A stretch of 64,000 nucleotides of DNA. Source: Pomphorhynchus laevis. Taxonomy: Eukaryota; Acanthocephala; Palaeacanthocephala; Echinorhynchida; Pomphorhynchidae. The stretch is taken from NCBI GenBank assembly GCA_012934845.2, contig WNNJ02003378.1, positions 1-64,000 of the forward strand, in the 5' to 3' direction. This document shows, one piece after another, positions 21,771-32,361 of this stretch; position 1 is the stretch's first letter; the number at the start of each line of letters is the position of its first letter. The notes below the pieces were generated by a model, which searched no databases, was not told the DNA's origin, and saw only the letters and a list, made by a program, of their open reading frames with translations. A program made the position numbers and the translations under genes.

Positions 21771-22448
21771 GACCGAATACCTCACAACAGACCCACATGA
21801 AAGTGGCACCATAAATATTAATGGCTTTGACCTGAGACGAACGGACCGGTTCAGGTACCTCGGAACCATACTCTCGGCAAGCGGCGACGTGACTTATGAA
21901 GTCAATGCACGAATAAGCTCAGCGTGGACAAAATGGCGAGCGACGACAGGTGTTTTATGTGACCGTCGCATCAAGGATCACCTGAAATCAAAGATCTACC
22001 GCTCAATCATTCGCCCTGTGGCTATGTACGGCACAGAGTGCTTGCCTATTACCAAGGCAGCGGAACGACGCTTTGCGGTCATGGAGACGAAAATGCTGCG
22101 GTGGATAAGCGGAATTACCCGGTATGATCACGTGAGAAATATGGACATCCTCCGAAGATACGGCGTCGCCCCTATTGTAAATAAAATTCAAGGGGCCAGA
22201 CTCCGGTGGTATGGCCACGTGTTGCGGAGTGAAAATTATTCCCTTGCAAAGACCGCCTTAAAGTATGAGATCATAGGCAAACGCCCGAGAGGTCGACCCA
22301 AGCACCGATGGTTAGATGGCCTTCACACAGATCTCAAGGCAGCTGGACTTCACCCAGACCAAGCCGAAAATAGAGCGACATTTTAGGGCTAAATCTCACA
22401 TAGCCGACCCTGTCTCAAAGCGGGACAAAGGCTGAAGAATAAGAAGAA
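21771..22448 (+). mobile_element. RTE-like LINE, 5'-truncated, recent insertion
   Basis: An uninterrupted frame starts at the left edge (KTEYLTTDPHESG, RTDRFRYLGTIL) and runs to the stop at 22384-22386. It encodes the C-terminal part of an RTE-clade polyprotein: YRSIIRPVAMYGTECLPI, RMLRW-type KMLRWISGITRYDHVRN, GARLRWYGHVLR, KRPRGRPKHRWLDG. The palm and endonuclease are missing through 5' truncation. A (GAA)n-like tail ends near 22448. GTATTATTAAAATCAA lies directly on both sides (21755-21770 and 22449-22464), a perfect 16-bp target-site duplication, so the insertion is young. Confidence 0.92.
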
Positions 22449-22464
22449 GAAGTATTATTAAAAT

Positions 22465-23466
22465 CAATATTATTTATCATCAGTAACCACGTTGAGTTTC
22501 AATTTTTCTTCTGTTTAAAATGTAGGTAACTTTTCTTCGTTTTAAATTAAATTGTTTTTCTTACCTATCTATTTACTTGATAAGTGAGCATTCTCTGCTA
22601 CATGTCTCTAAACTGCGTTTATTACAATATGAAAAAATAAGGGACCACAAATATATTAGGAATGCCAATAATTCTATTTAAGTTGTCTGTATTGCAAACA
22701 GTAATAAATACATTGTAACTTCAATTTTTATTTTTCCTGGAAATTAAGAATTCAAATAATATGTATTATTTACATCCCTTCTCTTCATAAGACCAGATCT
22801 ATGACAGCAAGACAATCGAGACACTTTTAAGAATAACAAGTAGATCTTATAAACAGAAAAGTTGGCCACTATTGCTGAATAAGAATAGGTAAATCAGTCA
22901 TTTACGAATGAATTTGTCTTTCAATATATGATTGCAACAATGGAACGCTTTTATGTTTGTAAACATGTGCGTCAAGAAAGGAAATTCAATTATAGCATTC
23001 ACATCGAGCGGTGTATTAAACATCTTATTTCGATCCAGTTCTTTTACGGAACATGATTTAATTCAATACTTTTATAATATTGGAAATACATCAGATATAA
23101 TATACTGCTAATCTAGTACTGCTATTTTAGCGACTATGAATGATATTAAATTTAATTATTAATCTATAGTAAATTATGTTTGTGGTTTTTGTGTTGTAAA
23201 AAGCCTTAGATAGAACGTAGAATTTTTTTTCATTACTAAAAATATATGTAATACTCTTTTACTTTCCTAATTGATTTTAATAATCATTATATGAATTTTG
23301 TTATTTATTTTATTTTTTGAGAAATAAAGAGCCACTACAGTAGAAAATTGAAAAAATTTAAATGTTAACGGATGACATATTATACTATACTTTTAGGAAA
23401 TTATAAAATAGACGTTTATCAAAAAGTGATGTTGTCACAGATTTTTAAATATCACGACGCACTTAC
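22465..23466. other. No recognised gene
   Basis: AT-rich sequence. A minus-strand open stretch of about 50 codons at 22908-23062 (ending FHCCNHILKDKFIRK) has protein-like composition but no acceptor in a compatible phase and no known motif. Confidence 0.4.
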
Positions 23467-23705
23467 CAGCTTAACAAGCATGGATTTACGTGACTCCAAA
23501 AATGAGTTAAGAATAGCGGTCGTTTGTGAGCTTAATCCTTTGCTAGAGTCAAATATCATTAGGAAATATGAAATTACTTCATCCATCGCAGGTTCGGATA
23601 TTTGTTCGCAATTCAAAATTAATAAGCGATCAGCAAGCCTAACTGCGTTTTCAAGCAAAATAGCTTCAGTATTGTTGTCGATGGGAATTTGCTTCTTTTT
23701 CTCCA
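23467..23705 (-). CDS. Exon of an unknown minus-strand gene
   Basis: Minus-strand frame reading KKKQIPIDNNTEAILLENA, RLADRLLILNCEQ, ISYFLMIFDSSKG, FLESRKSMLVKL. It ends at an excellent donor (CTG before GTAAGT, 23466-23461), and TTTTGGAG before AAAAAG can serve as acceptor. Predicted mainly alpha-helical, no signal sequence or membrane segment. It lies downstream of the PTCD1-like exons on the same strand but does not resemble the missing PTCD1 C-terminus, so it probably belongs to a separate gene. I do not recognise the family. Confidence 0.45.
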
Positions 23706-23819
23706 AAATCAAAAAATTGACAAACTTATGAACCTCTTCTTATAGCTTATAGCTTATAAGCAATAGAAAAAAACTTATAAGAAACAATCTTTAATGTTTT
23801 TAATTATTATACAATTCAG

Positions 23820-24300
23820 ATCGGGTAACTGAGCTTACGTATATTTAATTATTTATAAATTAAAAATAATGATAAATAAAAATTATATAATTAAATAATT
23901 AATAATTATATATTAATAAATAATGAATAATTTTTATATAAAATTTTATATAACTCATATCAAGTTAAAATAAAAATTGAAATTTAAAATAAACGTCATT
24001 TTTATGAACTGACTAATATATAACAGACGTTGTATCAGAATAAGAATTAGAGGTCATCAGGAGGAACTGCTATGCTATCAGGTTTCAATCCCTAACTCCT
24101 CTACCCAACATAGCAGTGGGGCCAAATACATGCTAATGATGTATTTTCTCTGATAAAACTATCTAGTATCTTATTCTAATGCAAAGTATATTATTTATTA
24201 TCCATCCATAAAAATTGTCCGCTAATAATTTTAAATTTATTTTTAATAATATTATGTTGATTTATATAATTTACTATTTTCTATCTGATTTTAGTTTCAT
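23820..24300 (-). repeat. Dispersed repeat, family R1, reverse copy
   Basis: A good copy on the minus strand. It starts with a diverged CTAACTGAG end near 23830, carries the core between about 24045 and 24125 (GAGGAACTGCTATGCTATC, CTCCTCTACCCAACATAGCA), and then the right flank GCAAAGTATATTATTTATTA. Confidence 0.8.
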
Positions 24301-24419
24301 AGTAATCTAGTTTAAAATATGTATAAACTAAAATATGAATTTCTAAACTAAAATAGATTTTCTAAAATATGTATCGATTCTAAAAAAGAGGGATTCCTGG
24401 CTATCAATACTTATAATTG

Positions 24420-24600
24420 TAGAGGCTATGTATCAGATGAGAAGGATGTCCGAAGGAACCAAATGTAATCATTATGGGTTAATGCATCAACCGAGTTCTA
24501 AATGTATCGCGTACGATAGCAGATGTTACAAATGTAATCAAAAAGGGCACTATGCAAGCTGCTGCCAGTCCCGTAATTATTGAGTCACAAATTAAGTGAG
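24420..24600 (+). mobile_element. Fossil gag zinc-knuckle scrap of a Gypsy-like LTR element
   Basis: A short relic of a gag nucleocapsid region with a CCHC knuckle (RCYKCNQKGHYASCCQ). It resembles the knuckle region of the larger Gypsy-like fossil near 35450-35560. No LTRs or other parts are recognised nearby. It is broken and old. Confidence 0.55.
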
Positions 24601-25626
24601 AGAAAACGAGTTTGGGGACGAAACTCGTTTGGGGACGAAACTGAATGGACGAAACACATCAACATGCGCTAGTTGATGTTGCATACAATGATATATTTCA
24701 GACACGATTTGAGCGGGCGTTAATATACTTTGCCATGTTTAAGCATTTTGTTCCATCGTATTCCAAATCTACTAGGGTTGATTTTAAGTAAAGCGAGGAA
24801 CTTCCCTTCTGTGATTCTTTCGAATGCAAATTACGTGAACAATGTCGCTGACAGCATTCTAAAGATAATTATATTTACACATGCAACGAAAACGGGTAAA
24901 TCATATGGTGATACGGTATGTCACTTGTGGTAGCCGTTGATTGCTCTCGAATTACAGAATATTATTCTCATTGCAGAATATACAAGATTTTAGAAACAAT
25001 GAATATTATGAATATTTCTAATTAAACGTCATGTGTATTTACTTAAATAAACTCTGTTAATTAAAACATGTATAAATATAATTATTAGAATTATATAGTA
25101 TTAACAATATCAAGAGTTAATAGTTTATCCTGAGTGTTTGATATTTTCAGCCGCATAACCAACTAGTTTGGTACCAGGATATAGTAATGGTAGTATATTG
25201 CTCTTGCACTATTATATATTATAGCAAACAGGCATATTGTCTGTGCTAGTAAATTATTTTATGACATAATTAATGTAACTATTCTGCAGTGTAAGATATT
25301 TGTGTGGTCTTGTTTGCGTGTAAGCTTTGATTAATATGTCGAACAAACAAAGACAAGAGGCAAAATTAACAAAAGCTATTCTGTTAATTCGAAATCAAAA
25401 ATACTTTGCTAAATAAAAATAAATTTGAAATCAAAAATACGTTAATAACGAAATCAAAAATACACTGATATATGTAATCACTATCCTTTCATATAAATGG
25501 ATATAAATGCAGACGATTATCAGCAAACCGTGGTCGTACTGTCGATAGCTCAATATTAATGTGATAAATGTGCGATTATAAGAATGTAAAACAAAACAAT
25601 TATTTAAAATGATTTGTTCTTTATAC
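24601..25626. other. No recognised gene; PTCD1 3' exons expected but not found
   Basis: AT-rich sequence lying where the C-terminal exons of the minus-strand PTCD1-like gene would be expected. I could not identify them. Confidence 0.35.
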
Positions 25627-25743
25627 CTTCATAGAAGCGATTAGTATCGATGCCTGGTTATAACGTTCACAGCTAATTGCCAAGTATCGGAAAGTTCTAT
25701 GTGTCGGTCCATTAAACTCTCGATTTATACGATTCAATAATTC
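25627..25743 (-). CDS. PTCD1: PTCD1-like PPR protein, exon 8 (last found)
   Basis: Minus strand, after a TTTATAG acceptor: ELLNRINREFNGPTHRTFRY, LAISCERYNQASILIASMK, then a GTATAA donor; phase 0 at both ends, 39 codons. It corresponds to the PTCD1 PPR segment with LLPVLAKRGLVPNLQTFCN and LAIGC...LLTDMKKS. In PTCD1 about 100 more residues follow. Confidence 0.78.
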
Positions 25744-27015
25744 CTATAAATGATAACAACAAAGTAAGTTAAAGAGACTATTATTATTTTTAACATGTGT
25801 TTTAGCTGATCTGTGATCAGTCTGTAAAATATATTACAGATTTATAGCCATTCTTTCCTGTCTCTTTACCTTTTCTTGGTAAAGATATAGGCACCTATAG
25901 AATAGCAATTCCTAGGCTCTTGAAAAAAAGGGTTCTTCATTTAAAGCTTTCATAGACTCTTGATCGAGAAACAGTAGAAATAAAATATATAAGTTAGATA
26001 TTAGTAGATAAAAATTAAAAAAGTTTCGATTTATAATTTTTATTTGAGATAAAGTCAAAAATTTAAGAGAAGAAAATTTTATTAAAAATAAGATAATATT
26101 TAATAAGCGCTAAATAATTAGTTGATAAAAACGGAATTCACCAATTAACGTTATTTGTTAAATTATCTTAAAATCTTATTTATAACTTTTATTTATTTAG
26201 TATGTATTTTATAAAATTTTATCTATTAAAACCACAGAGCATGTTCCTTGTTGTTGGCGTTGATATATTAGAACATATTTGGAGTCTTTTTGAAATAAAA
26301 TATAAAAGAATACTCAAATATTCGCAATACTTCAACAACTTTAAAAAAAAACCATTAGTTTATATTTATGTTTCTTATAATTTTAATTCAAAGAAATCGA
26401 CATATGCTAATATGTGCGTGATTTCGATTGTACGAGAATAACTTTACATTGTTGTACACTAATAAATAAAGATATTATTAAATTACAGGACCATCGTCAA
26501 AGATAAAAGCAAACTAAGTTAAAGATAAATCCTCAGCAACTCTATCTTAGCCATGAATGCTTGAATCTACGTCTCCTCTGCAACATTGTCACGGCCTTGG
26601 GTACATAAGGATCTGAGCCAGCCGATGGTAGATCCCGGCGCAACAGCGCGCCGCCCTCCGACTAAACCATTCGGGGTTTCTCACCCCCTAGAGTCCAGTC
26701 GAAGCGGACTATGGTCGGCAATCTCGATATGAGGAGCTTGTATTATTATTGTTGCACACACATTTTGCTGAATTGAATAAACAGGTCTATATTTAAACAT
26801 GTAAACGTTCGCAGCAATAACAATTTTTAATGTCGTGTTATAATGTCATAAAGCAAATACAATAGAATTACGTGAATTTTCAATTAAATATACATATTTC
26901 GTTAAAAGATCTATGTATGCGGTTCGACTGCAAACTCTACTGAGAAAAATGTGATTATCTCTTATGTTGAATCACACAATAAAATGTGAGAACTTAAATA
27001 TAAATGTCTGCATAC
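25744..27015. other. PTCD1-like intron with a GC-rich insert at ~26530-26760
   Basis: Mostly AT-rich. The stretch at about 26560-26740 is conspicuously GC-rich (GATCCCGGCGCAACAGCGCG, GGGGTTTCTCACCCCCTAGA). Its end, GACTATGGTCGGCAATCTCG, resembles GTACTATGGTAGGTAATCTCG at about 41835-41855, at the 3' edge of the endonuclease-type LINE there. It is probably a 3' fragment of that LINE family. Confidence 0.45.
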
Positions 27016-27153
27016 TTTAATTCGACTTTGATCTTTTCGTTTTACTGCTCTCAAAAGCTGATAGTTAAGGAAATCGACGTCGACGGTGATATCTGATTGC
27101 AGCATCCATTCGATCAGTTCATTTTCCGAATTATCATCGTCGATCGGAATCAG
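27016..27153 (-). CDS. PTCD1: PTCD1-like PPR protein, exon 7
   Basis: Minus strand, after an ATTAAG acceptor: LIPIDDDNSENELIEWML, QSDITVDVDFLNYQLLRAV, KRKDQSRIK, then a GTATGC donor; 46 codons, phase 0 at both ends. It matches PTCD1 ESLLLALLDEHQVEADLTFF and NTLVRKKSKLGD. Confidence 0.8.
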
Positions 27154-28203
27154 CTTAATGGTATCGTTAGAGTAGAATATTTTGTTGACAAAGTACAGAT
27201 TTTACAGAACCTCTAAAAATCGAGTATGAAAACGAAATTTGATTAAAAAATTATGATCAAGAAAACATGCTTTTCAGATAACTTTTAAAAAATAAATATA
27301 AAATTAGGTTAAAGCAAAATAAAATGCATTCCAAAACTGTACAGTCGACTACAATATGTAGTATTTCATCACCACTTGTTTAAGAATCTTTGCTGCAAAA
27401 CAAACATAAATTAATTAATCTGTAATGAGCTTTAAAAACTGTTTATAACATCTAATCTCAAATATTTTTAAAATCGTATTCATAAGCAAAACACGGCAAG
27501 TATATAACAATTGTTGAATGCATCACATTCATTGTACGTAGAATTTATGAATAATTTAAGAATTTGATATTTCAAACTCTTTAATGTGTATTATCGCTTT
27601 ATATCAATAATGAAACCTTGGAAAAGATCATAATGCACTGCTCAGGAGATATTCAACAATACGATTTATGCAATTTATACAATACACATAACTAACGACT
27701 ACATGAAACATTTAATCTTTGAATTTATTATCAGGAAAGATAGTATGCAATTAAAGGAGCAAGTAATTATAATTGTGTATACTCGAGTATGCGCATATCA
27801 AATTATCAAACATAAAAAAGTGACTAACAATAAGTTGGATGTGTTTAAGAAGTAAGGGAGTTGGCTGCAATTTAAAATTTCTTTAGTTAAATTTTGTTTA
27901 ATATTTAGAAAAGAGAGAAATGCTTCAGCGTATGTCATTAGTAGATTATTATTAATTAATTACAATAGAAATACATGGAGGATAAGTAATTTTCTAAAAA
28001 ATGTAAAATGTTAGAGAATCTTACAGTCAAAAATTAAATTAGTTTTGTCTTTCAGATATACGTTTGTCATGCTGAGAAACAATGCCTAAATGCGCTTTGT
28101 TACGGACGTCAAGAAGATGCTTAAACATATTTTAAGATATCTATAGATGTTTTTATTATCTATACATAGTACACTATCTATTAATTACAATATAGTTTTA
28201 CTT
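27154..28203. other. PTCD1-like intron, no recognised feature
   Basis: AT-rich intron sequence without coding signal or placeable repeat. Confidence 0.4.
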
Positions 28204-28441
28204 TATTGTTGAAAGAAGAAAAGGCATCCGCCGACAGAACATTATTGTTGTTAAAACCAATATTTCGGTTTCCAAGCGAAACTATTTTCAAGGTAATTGT
28301 ATGTTATTTATATCTCAAACTTTTTTATGAGATATAAATAACATAGAATTACCTTGGAAATGGTTTCGCTTGGAAACCTAAATATTGGTTTTATCAACAA
28401 TAATGTTCTGTCGGCGGATGCCTTTTCTTCTTTCAACAATA
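28204..28441. mobile_element. Near-perfect palindromic MITE
   Basis: The two 113-base arms (28204-28316 and 28329-28441) are almost exact reverse complements around a 12-base centre. The ends read TATTGTTGAAAGAAG and CTTCTTTCAACAATA. It has no coding content. High arm identity suggests a young insertion or ongoing arm homogenisation. It sits in a PTCD1-like intron. Confidence 0.9.
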
Positions 28442-28875
28442 ATGTGAACCGACATCCTCGACTATCTTTCAAAGTTTTACTTTAGTTAATTTTTCAACAA
28501 AACAAAATAAAAAATTAATATCACGATGGCAAAATATGCCTGCGTAAAGTAATAATAAAAAATGTACAAATTAAATAATTCAAAAGAGACTATCTGCAAA
28601 TAAATATTCTTAGCGACGCGAAACATCATAAAAATTAAATTTCATAAAATTTAAAATCATAAAAATTTATTAAATTCATTAAATTTCATAAAATTTAAAA
28701 AACATAAAATTTATTATAACCTGTCGGTAGCATAAATGTAATGTTTTTTAATGCTGATAACGACAGACGAAGTTAGCACACGAAAATCGCACTGAAAGTA
28801 CAAATTTAGGCTTTCTTGCTTATTAATTAAAATTTTAAAACGTAACGTTTTATTGAAATTTTGATGATTACTTTT

Positions 28876-29390
28876 ATTCTGCACGCTACTTTAATCCTAT
28901 CTATACGTCATCAGGAGTACGCTACATTTCAGTATTGGTGGGTTCATCAGCTACTTATCCAATACCTACGTTTCACGGTTCGGTCCTTTTAATGTTGGCT
29001 GACGATCACTCGACTCCTCTGCTTTTATTGGCAATTAGATTGGATGAAAGACTTTCGTCTTACATTTTGCAAAATTAATTGAAATCATTTCTGATTTTAA
29101 ATTAATTTAAAATCAGAAATGATTTCAATTAAATTTTAAATAAAATTTTCTGGTTTTTAATTTATTTAAAATCAGAAATGGTTTCAATTAAATTTGCAAA
29201 ATGTAAGACATAAGTCTTTTATTAAATTTAATTGTCAATAAAGCAGACGAGTCGGATGATCGTCAGCCTACATTAAAAGGACCGAAAAATGAAACGTAGG
29301 TATTGGATCAGTAGCTGATGAAGTCCACCAATACTGAAATGTAGCGTACTGCTGTTGGCGTATAGATAGGATTCAAGTAGCGTGAAGAAT
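28876..29390. mobile_element. Foldback element with long inverted arms carrying the RNA-like module
   Basis: ATTCTGCACGCTACTT at the left is mirrored by AAGTAGCGTGAAGAAT at the right. The arms, each about 230 bases, match over most of their length, with repeated AATCAGAAATGATTTCAATT segments around the centre. Each arm bears the module seen in the SINE-like repeat: minus strand in the left arm (CTGATGA at 28944-28950), plus strand in the right arm (29279-29334). It is related to the element at 9954-10288. Confidence 0.85.
29279..29334 (+). ncRNA. Structured RNA-like module with hammerhead-type boxes, foldback copy E
   Basis: Plus-strand order: GGACC (29279-29283), GAAA (29284-29287), ...ACGTA, GTATTGG (29300-29306), CTGATGA (29315-29321), AGTCC (29322-29326), CCAATAC (29328-29334). 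GGAC/GTCC and GTATTGG/CCAATAC are both complementary. At the equivalent places the SINE copy has GGGTC/GACCC and GTCTGGG/CCCAGAC, so both stems keep pairing despite sequence change. Confidence 0.42.
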
Positions 29391-29461
29391 AAAAAAAGTC
29401 ACGTTTCATATTTTCGAAAAAGCCTAAATTAACAAAGATAAGAACAGCTTAGTAACTTTAC

Positions 29462-29619
29462 CTGTAGAATAAGATGGAATGTACGGATATCCGCTTGCAT
29501 ACCTTGTAGATAACTTGATAGCATAATTCTAAGAGCGCTAATTCCTCCCAATATTGCGAGGCGATTGACATCATGTTGATTAGGCTTACTTGTTGTTACA
29601 TGCCTCGTAGTGAAATATT
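29462..29619 (-). CDS. PTCD1: PTCD1-like PPR protein, exon 6
   Basis: Minus strand: YFTTRHVTTSKPNQHDVNRL, AILGGISALRIMLSSYLQGM, QADIRTFHLILQ, then a GTAAAG donor. It matches PTCD1 VTTPADRLALIGGLEGFLSK and QQPDIRTLTLL, the most diagnostic match of this gene. It joins exon 5 across a proposed 49-nt intron (29620-29668, GTATAA...TACAG); without that intron the frame breaks here. Flatworm genes often have introns this small. Confidence 0.8.
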
Positions 29620-29668
29620 CTGTATAAAACAGATGCCAAATTTTTCATATTTGATAAAATAATTATAC

Positions 29669-29933
29669 TTTGTTGAATGTACTTTAAGTCAGTATCATTG
29701 GATGGAAAATGTTTATCTTGGTAAATACGAGGATTATTATTCACCATTGATGATAAAAACGCGTCAACTTTATTGAATGATGAGGGTAATGCTTCAGTCG
29801 ATGAACGAATTTTGTCATCAACGTGATCACCATCAGAAATCTGAACCAGATCACAATCTCTTATTATCCGCAGGATAAGGTTAAGTTCCAACTGCTTTAG
29901 ATTTATAGCCAGTTCTTTACTAAGCTTTAATAA
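29669..29933 (-). CDS. PTCD1: PTCD1-like PPR protein, exon 5
   Basis: Minus strand, after a TATTTAG acceptor: LLKLSKELAINLKQLELNLI, LRIIRDCDLVQISDGDHVDD, then a low-conservation linker, ending DLKYIQQ. It aligns with PTCD1 LQPSRDSYNLLLVAARDCGL followed by its long variable linker. Phase 0 at the start; one base of a split codon at the end, completed by AA from 29619. Confidence 0.75.
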
Positions 29934-31078
29934 CTAAATAGAAAAATGTAGTTCAGTACACAGATTTGATTACTACTATCGAAACTTTAAAACCTTAACT
30001 TAAAATATATTTATTGTATTTTAACGAATAAACTCTCATTTTAAATCATATAATGGAAAATTAAATTTCTTAATCCATAAATTGACGCTATATAATTAGT
30101 ACGTAATTACACAAAGTAATAAAACCGAGCGAGAATACAAAAATTGCTACTTTATTTTTAAAAAATTCTGCTACATGCCTTATTCAGTTATAAAAATAAT
30201 CGTTTTCATAAAACATGCGTAAAAAGTTGAAAAAAACTATACCTGCATATAGAAAATTTAACATTGAAATTTATACGAAGAATAGAATTGAATAATTATT
30301 GATTTATATTTAATTAGTGGAGAGAATAAAATTATTATTATTTATTAAAAATCAAATTTTCAATAGCTAACTGCTGTCATCCTCAAGACAAAATTATGAA
30401 AAATGTATAACAAAATCAAAATATATAGTTAGTTCACGAAGCAGTAAATCAAGGTGTTCAAAATCCTTTCCAGAATCATATTTATCAGAGCACAGTAGAT
30501 TAAACAACTAGATGTGCAAGGTTTAGCTAAAGGTATATTTTAAAAATTAAATATAGTAAATAAAGATATAATAAATAAAATTTAAAATTGAAATTTAAAA
30601 TAAAAGTCAATTTTTATGAATTGACTAATAAATGAAATACAATGTATTAGAATAAGGAATAGAGGTCATCAGGAGGAACTGCTATGCTATTATTCCATTT
30701 TGGATGGAATACTGCATTTTCACCTATTCGTATAAATCTAGAACGAATGACACTTAGTTAAATTTACAAAGTCACACAATTAGCACACAACGTTACTGCG
30801 ATTAAGGGGGTATTAAAATGTTTAAACACTTAAAATTACCCATTACGTGGAAAAATATAATGCGATCCGTTCTATTACTTGTAAACGTTGTCAATAAGAG
30901 AAAAGTTAAAGAAATATTAAAGACGAAATAAAAAATAGATAAGGTTGGCATCAATTATATTTAAAGAAAATCAGAAAGCAAGTTTGTTTAATAATAGTAT
31001 TTCGATTGTTAACAAAATTCATGTTAAAAAGTTATATTAGTAATGAAACCAAATTTAAGATTAACAACTAAAACATAC
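29934..31078. other. PTCD1-like intron; holds an R1 repeat fragment at ~30590-30700
   Basis: AT-rich. At 30590-30700 a minus-strand R1 copy retains GGTCATCAGGAGGAACTGCT then ATGCTAT before losing similarity. Nothing else is recognised. Confidence 0.55.
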
Positions 31079-31278
31079 CTCTATTGCCATTACAAATCCG
31101 TATTTTCGGTTTGAACAGCAACCAGACAGTAAAGCATTAAATATACACCTCATTTGATCGTTAGTTAACGTTTTTGCCTCAAGAGCCTCATCAACAGCGT
31201 TTAACGCTAACAACATATTGTCATGACGTCCATATGCCGCAATCATAGCATGTAGTGTAACAATATGCATAGATACAT
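31079..31278 (-). CDS. PTCD1: PTCD1-like PPR protein, exon 4
   Basis: Minus strand, after a GATATAG acceptor: NVSMHIVTLHAMIAAYGRHD, NMLLALNAVDEALEAKTLTN, FNALLSGCCSNRKYGFVMAI. It matches PTCD1 LNLKTYHALLKMAAKCAD, CLDVFKEIIHKGHVVTEETF and LLMGCIQDKKTGFRYALQVW. Two bases complete the codon begun in exon 3, and the exon ends in phase 0 at a GTATGT donor. Two helical PPR motifs are evident. Confidence 0.83.
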
Positions 31279-32216
31279 CTATATCATAAAATAAAGATAA
31301 ATTTGAAATGATGGTCTTTATTGTAGTGTATTCATAAAATGTATATTCGTGTAAACTTTTGTATTTCAACATTCAGTTAATCAAAGTTTAATCTCTTCAT
31401 CAAAAATTTGATAATCAAGATTATCGGTAAAAATTTCTACTATAAGCATAATTTTAACCCTTTTTAGTACATTTCAGAAATTAAAGACCAATAAAATCAA
31501 ACATATATAAGTAATGGAATTGACATAAGACATGATATTAACATAATATTTCACGTTTAAATAATATTTTTTTTAATTTTATAAATATATTAAATACTTT
31601 AACTCGGTTAGCTGATTTGATTACCATATATAATGGAATTTAAAATTTTTAGTCAAATAAATGATCAAGGCAATGAATTGGCAAACAAGAAGGGCTATAT
31701 TAATATGAATTTAAGCAATCGTGTTTCAACATAACACAATTTATTCTAAAAAAGTATCTTTGAGCGACTATTTGGTGATATTAAGACTAAAACACAGTAT
31801 AATTAATATCGTCAGTGAAGATAGTATAGAAATAATTAGTTGAACACTTTAATTAAGATAAAATTATGGCTTTTAAGTTGGCGCTGAAAGCTACTAATGT
31901 CTAACACATTAGTTGAGTCACGATTTATATATATTTACTATGCAAAATTATTAGCATACTTTGTCGAAACTATCAATATGTATGTTTATTTAATGATTTA
32001 GCATTAAACGATTAAGCGTTTGCTCTACTGTCAAAATATTACAATTTTGCTCATGAAGAAGGGAAATTCAATCGAAATTTGTAAATATGTTTTGTAGATC
32101 AATAAAGATGTCATTACAAAAGTTAAAAATTAAAAATCGTTAAACTTAGACAATTTCTACTAGCACTGCGTTACATTATTCTGTTTAAAAATAAAAATTC
32201 TTCAACAAAAGCTTAC
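31279..32216. other. PTCD1-like intron; possible R1 repeat end near 31600
   Basis: AT-rich. ACTCGGTTAGCTGATTTGAT near 31600-31622 resembles the terminal motif of the R1 family. No coding signal. Confidence 0.4.
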
Positions 32217-32361
32217 TTTTTAGTTTGAGAAGCCTGCGTAAATCAGTGATTCTCCGCAATGCTTCAGTACTGTCCTTACTGTACATGCATGCTTGAAATA
32301 GGTATGTAAAGATAAATGAACACTCACTTGAGTCGTATTGAATAAATCCTCGCTGACACAT
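32217..32361 (-). CDS. PTCD1: PTCD1-like PPR protein, exon 3
   Basis: Minus strand, after a CTATTAG acceptor: MCQRGFIQYDSSECSFIFTY, LFQACMYSKDSTEALRRITD, LRRLLKLK, then a GTAAGC donor after the first base of a codon. It matches PTCD1 MKKRDLEPSDATYTALFNVC, then the segment ending ALKLRQQLQ. Classical PPR motif with the T/SY start of helix A. Confidence 0.82.

Noticed and set aside
22908-23062. Minus-strand open stretch of about 50 codons as the next exon after 23467
   Set aside because: No acceptor in a phase compatible with the donor at 23467, and no recognisable motif.
26202-26441. Plus-strand 79-codon frame in a PTCD1-like intron
   Set aside because: AT-rich codons only, no homology or splice signals of note.
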